Source of the DNA: Nitzschia sp. DOCU1
Lineage: Eukaryota; Bacillariophyta; Bacillariophyceae; Bacillariales; Bacillariaceae
Assembly: GCA_951394045.1 (NCBI GenBank)
Contig: OX595995.1
Span: forward strand, 1,302,001-1,366,000
DNA length: 64,000 nucleotides
Reading direction: 5' to 3'
Shown here one piece after another: positions 59,231-64,000 of the stretch. The notes under the pieces are model-generated. The model ran no database searches, was not told the DNA's origin, and worked only from the letters and a program-made list of their open reading frames with translations. Made by a program: the position numbers and the translations under genes. The first letter of the stretch is position 1; each line of letters opens with the position of its first letter.

Positions 59231-60553
59231 ATGGATAACACCAATCCTGTTGAATCATCGTCGTTGTGTTCCTGCTGCTCGTTCGCAAGGGCATTGGAAT
59301 GCAACAATCGTGGAGTCGATACCCTCAAGAGCGGCAATTTTCGTGATGGTGTTCAACACTTTCGAAAATCTCTCACCCTGCTGCGGAGATTGATCATAAC
59401 GCGGTGGAACGGGGACTTTTGCCCCTATGGCAGGACGGATAAGATTTCAGCCGGATGCTCTTGCCCACCACTTCGCGCCGTCATTTCTCCTCACGGACGA
59501 AGCAGCAAGAATCCACGTAGTTTCCATTCCAATGACCCAACGATCAACAGGGAAGATACTAGCCCCAAGGAGGACCAACTGGTAGTAGCGGCGCCTTGTT
59601 CATCAAACAGTGCCGAACCCATTCTTCATCAATACCAAGAGAGCCGATGCTGGTACTCCCCGCTCGAGACTCATGCAGTCTTCGACGACTTTCTTTACAT
59701 TGACGAGACAAGCCCTCCTCTCATAGCGCCATCGCCCGCTCATCCTACTGAGACATTACGAGAAACAGATTCTCACCAAGGAGACGGCAGAATGGAGCCT
59801 TCACAAGTTCATGCCGTGGGTGTTTCCTCACGAGACGGAACTGGAATTGCTGATGACCCCGCCCCACCAGCATACAGACCCGAGTGTAGCCAAACAACGG
59901 CAGCATTGGTTGATATCACTTTCACTGCTGTCGTTTTCAACTGTGCTTTAGCTAATCACTTGATGCATAGCGACAATGTCGTCACACCTCAAGCAACCGG
60001 CGTGGGCAGCCCAGGAACCTTGTCATCAAGCAAAGAGAAAGCGATTGCTTTGTACCGAACCTCAATCGCTCTCCTCGCCTTGGAGAAGCCGTGTGCCACA
60101 TCAACAACGACTTCACCATCAGACTTTCTAGCAACAGAGACGCCGGAGGATCCGACGGAGAAGGAGCCCTATTGTTGTTCCAATGGGAATCCTCAAATAC
60201 ATCTGATGCGCGATGTCATCCTCATGGCTTCCTTGAATAACTTGCTTTGTTTGATGGATCAAAATGATCCACAGCGGCAACCATTCGTTTCCAACTTTGC
60301 TGCTTTCATGTCTCAGTGCGCCAGCAAAGCCGCTGCGCTGGAAGACCAACACTACGATGAAGCACAGCAGTCCACACGAGCTCACGTTGCAACAAACACT
60401 CGTAATGGTAGACACGAAATGGGGATTGCAATCCTAACGCCGCTGGAAGATCTCAATCTGAAATGGTTTCCCACTATCCTTGGCAACGCCATTTTGATGC
60501 AGATGGAGTCTTTGGGGACGATTCGTCCCTCGCACTGTTCACCTGCGGCATGA
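59231..60553 (+). CDS. TPR-like family protein, member 3 (intact)
   Basis: 440 residues, single exon, ATG at 59231 (MDNTNP), preceded by open but ATG-poor sequence. It is closely similar to member 2 along its whole length and in flanking DNA, and distantly similar to member 1. Blocks: FARALECNNRGVDTLKSGNF (residues ~18-40), TAVVFNCALANHLM, KAIALYRTSIALLALEKP, LMRDVILMASLNNLLCLMDQ and KWFPTILGNAILMQMESLG. The first block has the spacing of a TPR helix pair and the third is a second candidate. No signal peptide or membrane segment. It serves as the intact reference for what member 2 encoded before the copia insertion. Confidence 0.85.
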   Translation: MDNTNPVESSSLCSCCSFARALECNNRGVDTLKSGNFRDGVQHFRKSLTLLRRLIITRWNGDFCPYGRTDKISAGCSCPPLRAVISPHGRSSKNPRSFHSNDPTINREDTSPKEDQLVVAAPCSSNSAEPILHQYQESRCWYSPLETHAVFDDFLYIDETSPPLIAPSPAHPTETLRETDSHQGDGRMEPSQVHAVGVSSRDGTGIADDPAPPAYRPECSQTTAALVDITFTAVVFNCALANHLMHSDNVVTPQATGVGSPGTLSSSKEKAIALYRTSIALLALEKPCATSTTTSPSDFLATETPEDPTEKEPYCCSNGNPQIHLMRDVILMASLNNLLCLMDQNDPQRQPFVSNFAAFMSQCASKAAALEDQHYDEAQQSTRAHVATNTRNGRHEMGIAILTPLEDLNLKWFPTILGNAILMQMESLGTIRPSHCSPAA

Positions 60554-61665
60554 TTCTTCTTGGGTTTCCCGCGTTACTTTCGCCTCACAGTCAGTCTCTC
60601 CATAGGAACTTCATTTTTGAATATTTTCGGGGGAAATATCCTAGAGTACCATCCCGTTCTTACAGTACAGCAGTTCGTGGCTCCTCGAGGCGTTCCGATT
60701 CGTTTCCCTTCCATCGTTGTTGCAGCTGATAAGAACAATCAAGTTTGACCTTTTTGCCATTTCAACGACGTCCCTGTCCAGTAGAAGTTTAGGCAAGACC
60801 TCCAACAAGGAATGACTTGCACCCCACTGTTCTGCAAACTGTTTGGGACACAACTAGCTGTATCGCTCTTCTTCCAGGATCCGTCGCCATCATGGTGGGG
60901 ACTGATGTGATGTCGCCCAAAAGATCGCTTAGAGTACAATTTAATATGGGTGTCGGAGGGTTGTCTTCTTCCGGTTCTCGGATTCCGTGGCACGCCCGGC
61001 TCGGAACGATCGTTTGGGCTTTGTCCGTCCTTTGTCCGCCTGCCTCCTCATACAATCATGCAAATCAAAACGACGTCACAAGAAGGGTCATTTTTTCGTT
61101 GGCTTCGGGGGACACGATGCTTCGATCCTGATCTCTTGCAACCAAACATAACATCCAGTCGTCCTTTTGCCGCATGAAACAGCAAGCAACAACACCCTAT
61201 CCTCTCGTTGGACCATCAATGAATATCTGCATGAAGGATCCACGCCCGTCTGTTGCACGACAATGGCAGAGCTGAAATGATACACCAGCTGTATCCGAAG
61301 ATAAGGACTTGGATCTATCTACTGGCATAATACGAACAGCTTGCGGCGCAAGGACGATCATGGGGCCATGGCGCCAATGAATGGAGCTACCATGACTACT
61401 ATACTACTATGACTACTCGCTCGAGCTGCTATTCTTCTTCTTCTACTAGTATGAGGGTGCCGTTGGTCGCAATGAATGAATTGTTCATTCTGCTTCCCCC
61501 TCAAGAAACAGCCACAATTGTGAATCGACCATCCAACATTACCCATGGCAAGTCCATGTGCAAAAGCACTTGCAGCAGCAGCAAGTAGTATTTCGAAAAT
61601 TGCCCCATGCTCCGACAAGGAACAATAAACAACCGAAAAATGTCCCCCGCTACTACCATGAACTT
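60554..61665. other. Intergenic
   Basis: About 1.1 kb. The first part is the diverged duplicate of 55611-56200. A CTACTATACTACTATGACTACT microsatellite-like tract lies near 61393-61416. No gene supported. Confidence 0.5.
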
Positions 61666-63330
61666 CTAGACTGCCGTCTGTTTGTTGGAGACAATCGGAG
61701 TCGCGCTACTTGTACTAGTAGCCATGTTGTGGACCAACGACGGTGACCCCATTAGCAGAGTTCCATTGCTGGCAGCATGTTCTTGTTTCATGCGCAAGTA
61801 CAGTTCCGAAAACTCCTTTCCACCGGCAGGGCTGGCAAGTCCAGAGGATGATGGAGACGAAGAAGACGTGGTAGTAAGATTCTTTCCAGCTCCAGAGGAG
61901 GATGAAGGCAAAGGATCCTTGTCGCCTTGGATCGTTTCCTGCTGACTACTGGTGCTAGTAGTAGCAACTGTCGCATCATCCAGGGCATTTGTATCATTCT
62001 GGTTCTTGCTATGGACCGTTTTGGAAACAACCTTGGGAGAACCCAAGACTAGCTGCTGCTTGCTGTAGGATCTTTCTTCTTTTTTGGCAGGCGATGCTGT
62101 CAACAAACGAACAACGTTTTTGGTAGGAGTCTTCTTGGTCGGTTTGCGTTTCTTGATGGGTGACTTGTGTCCTTCTTTCTTGGGAGTACAATCAGCCTTG
62201 GAGGAGGATGGCTGAACTTGCTTCAAGGGCTTGCGAGGACGACGATTCGCCGTCTTTGGTTTAGTCTTGCTAGTCTTGTTGGTGACAGAAGCAGCAGAAG
62301 TGGCACTCCCACGGCGAGGACTTGGAGTAGAAGCAGCTTTATCTTCTTGCTGATCCTCGGCTGCTGTTGCTGCTACTGCAGGAGGTGATGCTTGTTGAGA
62401 GGCACATCCCAAGATATTCAAGCAATATTGACGATAGACGGGTTCCGCCAAGGCTGGTGGAAGACGTTGAATGACATCCAAGGCTTGTGGAACTTCGACG
62501 AGACGACAAAAATGTCCCATGTTACAAAGCAAATAGGCAATATCGTCCTCATCAAACGTAATCTGCTGCTGCTTTTGAAAGAGGGCAGCTGCCAAAATCT
62601 TGTTGCGACGTTGTCGTTGTCCACCAGGTGCGGGTGGAAAACTTCCCCATTCTTCGGCATCCTCATACAAGGAATGCAATGCCAAGATACGCATCGAGGC
62701 CTGAACGTGTGGGGGCAACGAGCTACCGTGCATGCATTCCATGAGAATGTGTTGACGATACTCTATCATGTCGACCAAGACGACACGATAATCATGATCG
62801 GTGGAACGATGTCCACCCTGGACGGCAATGCCCGACACCATGCGCTGTGCCAAAAAGTACATATTCTTGATTACCAAAGAAGCTCGATGACGAGGAACGT
62901 CTTGCGCAAAGAGTTCTGGAAACCCGCGCTGGTGCAAGCCTTCGGTATACAAATGACCACTCGATTCGCCAGGATAGTACGATTCGAACACGCGACAGGG
63001 AGGACCGAGATATACATTGTTGTGGTTGTAGTCCACAAACAAGAAGGGATCGGGTTCCATACCAGCAGGTCCACCAGCCATGATCATGGCGGTTGCTGTG
63101 GCTGAGTCGACTGTTCCGCCTTGCTGTTGCTGCTGCTGCGGTGGGATTGCGGGCGGCAAGACAAGGGGTGGAGGAACTTGCAATGGTTGTTGTTGCTCTT
63201 GTTGGTTAGAGGACTCATGATTCGATACCTCCATGGAACGACCAAAGTCCGCAGTATGAGCCGTGCTGGGAGCCATGGTTGCTGCAAAGTCCGTGGGACT
63301 TGATTTCATTTGACTGGTGCTGGAATCCAT
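61666..63330 (-). CDS. Unrecognised protein with basic, low-complexity C-terminal half
   Basis: 554-codon frame from ATG at 63330; 13 further upstream codons lack an ATG. Residues ~1-85 are Ser/Gln/Pro-rich with two Gln runs. Residues ~90-320 look globular and helical, with DPFLFVDYNHNNVYLGPP, VPRHRASLVIKNMYFLAQRM, VQASMRILALHSLYEDAEEW and DIAYLLCNMGHFCRLVEVPQAL. The C-terminal half is Lys/Ser/Pro-rich, with clusters such as KSPIKKRKPTKKTPTK that would suit nuclear import or nucleic-acid binding. I do not recognise the globular part. A nuclear location is inferred only from the basic clusters. Confidence 0.7.
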   Translation of the reverse strand: MDSSTSQMKSSPTDFAATMAPSTAHTADFGRSMEVSNHESSNQQEQQQPLQVPPPLVLPPAIPPQQQQQQGGTVDSATATAMIMAGGPAGMEPDPFLFVDYNHNNVYLGPPCRVFESYYPGESSGHLYTEGLHQRGFPELFAQDVPRHRASLVIKNMYFLAQRMVSGIAVQGGHRSTDHDYRVVLVDMIEYRQHILMECMHGSSLPPHVQASMRILALHSLYEDAEEWGSFPPAPGGQRQRRNKILAAALFQKQQQITFDEDDIAYLLCNMGHFCRLVEVPQALDVIQRLPPALAEPVYRQYCLNILGCASQQASPPAVAATAAEDQQEDKAASTPSPRRGSATSAASVTNKTSKTKPKTANRRPRKPLKQVQPSSSKADCTPKKEGHKSPIKKRKPTKKTPTKNVVRLLTASPAKKEERSYSKQQLVLGSPKVVSKTVHSKNQNDTNALDDATVATTSTSSQQETIQGDKDPLPSSSSGAGKNLTTTSSSSPSSSGLASPAGGKEFSELYLRMKQEHAASNGTLLMGSPSLVHNMATSTSSATPIVSNKQTAV

Positions 63331-64000
63331 GCTGATCGATCGAGTGGAACAGGAGACAGACAGTGACAATACAGAGATGATATTCGATAGATACTTGATT
63401 CAAGGACTCTTTCAAAAGCAGAATAGAAGTGAAAGAGTAGGACGTTGGCTTGTTTGCCAAGACGATATTGTTGCGTTGGAGACTGCGATTGTGGTGGTGG
63501 TGGTTGCGGCTAATGACAAGGTTGAGAAGCAAATTGGCGGCCATGCGAAAACGCGCCTTGTTTCTCACGCAGCGCAAGGCTTCCCACAAGGCGAGAGGTC
63601 CAAATCTCTAATTATGGGATGGCAGTGTCCTATAATTAATTGCGCCGAATTTCGATCCTGCGTGAGTCACAGAGAGGCATATCTAACAATCGATGGAATT
63701 GATTTCTCGTAATGAAGTCGACAGAGTTCTTCTAAAAAAGAAAAGGCCGCCCGAACGACAGCTGTACGGTCACTTAATGGTAAACCAAGCCCAATGGATA
63801 CTCTCGCAACCTGCTACATACTACGGTAGACAAAGGTATGGATAAACGTTGGAAGTCGCGAAGGATCACGTAGCTATCTAGCTACTACTAGCTAGGAGTA
63901 TGAGATCATTCTAGAGGAGCTATCACACTTTGTTCTGGCTAGTATTCTAGTAGCAATGCTTCTTCTTCTGCTGCTACGACAAGAATATCCAGCAATGGCT
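63331..64000. repeat. Intergenic, ends in TAG/CTAG-rich DNA
   Basis: No gene supported. The end (63875-63955) has CTAGCTACTACTAGCTAGGAG and related TAG-rich sequence like that at the left end of the window. Confidence 0.5.

Overview
The window is nuclear DNA of a photosynthetic stramenopile, most likely a pennate diatom. Four things point there: three delta-class carbonic anhydrase genes; a LepA/EF4 translation GTPase with an N-terminal signal peptide followed by a plastid-transit-like stretch; a DUF6824 protein of the type abundant in diatoms; and class III cyclase and PDE_I genes of diatom style. Genes are intron-poor. Introns are about 80-105 bp with GTAAGT, GTACGT or GTGAGT-like donors. 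The species cannot be fixed from the sequence alone.

Layout. 1-1.35 kb is low-complexity DNA. 1.37-9.68 kb is a near full-length LINE retrotransposon on the minus strand, bounded by a perfect 21-bp target-site duplication; ORF1 is intact and ORF2 (endonuclease, reverse transcriptase, RNase H, zinc knuckle) has one in-frame TGA. 10.7-16.4 kb holds a DUF6824 protein, a three-exon methionine aminopeptidase 1 and an ATP-grasp enzyme. 17.5-24.6 kb is a cyclic-nucleotide locus: a six-TM class III cyclase with ATP-type specificity residues, and, divergently, a gene whose five exons fuse two complete PDE_I catalytic domains, both with changed metal-site residues. 24.7-38 kb holds an SRPBCC protein, three membrane-anchored delta-carbonic anhydrases (one with two catalytic domains), a SEL1L/Hrd3-like ERAD protein and a DMT-family transporter. 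39.1-41.4 kb is plastid LepA. 42.8-60.6 kb contains three members of an unrecognised TPR-like family; the middle one is split by a young Ty1/copia element (identical 191-bp LTRs, 5-bp target duplication). A TPR protein and a protein kinase lie among them. 61.7-63.3 kb is an unrecognised basic, low-complexity protein.

How the genes fit together. The cyclase and double PDE could make and degrade cAMP, or the PDE-like protein could act as a sensor if its catalysis is lost. The carbonic anhydrases point to inorganic carbon handling on the non-cytosolic side of a membrane. The remaining genes are housekeeping. The strongest unusual signals are the double PDE, a PDZ-like domain inside the copia polyprotein together with an anticodon-arm primer-binding site, the two-domain carbonic anhydrase, and the family member interrupted by the retroelement. 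Exon borders were derived by hand from frame, splice dinucleotides and family conservation.
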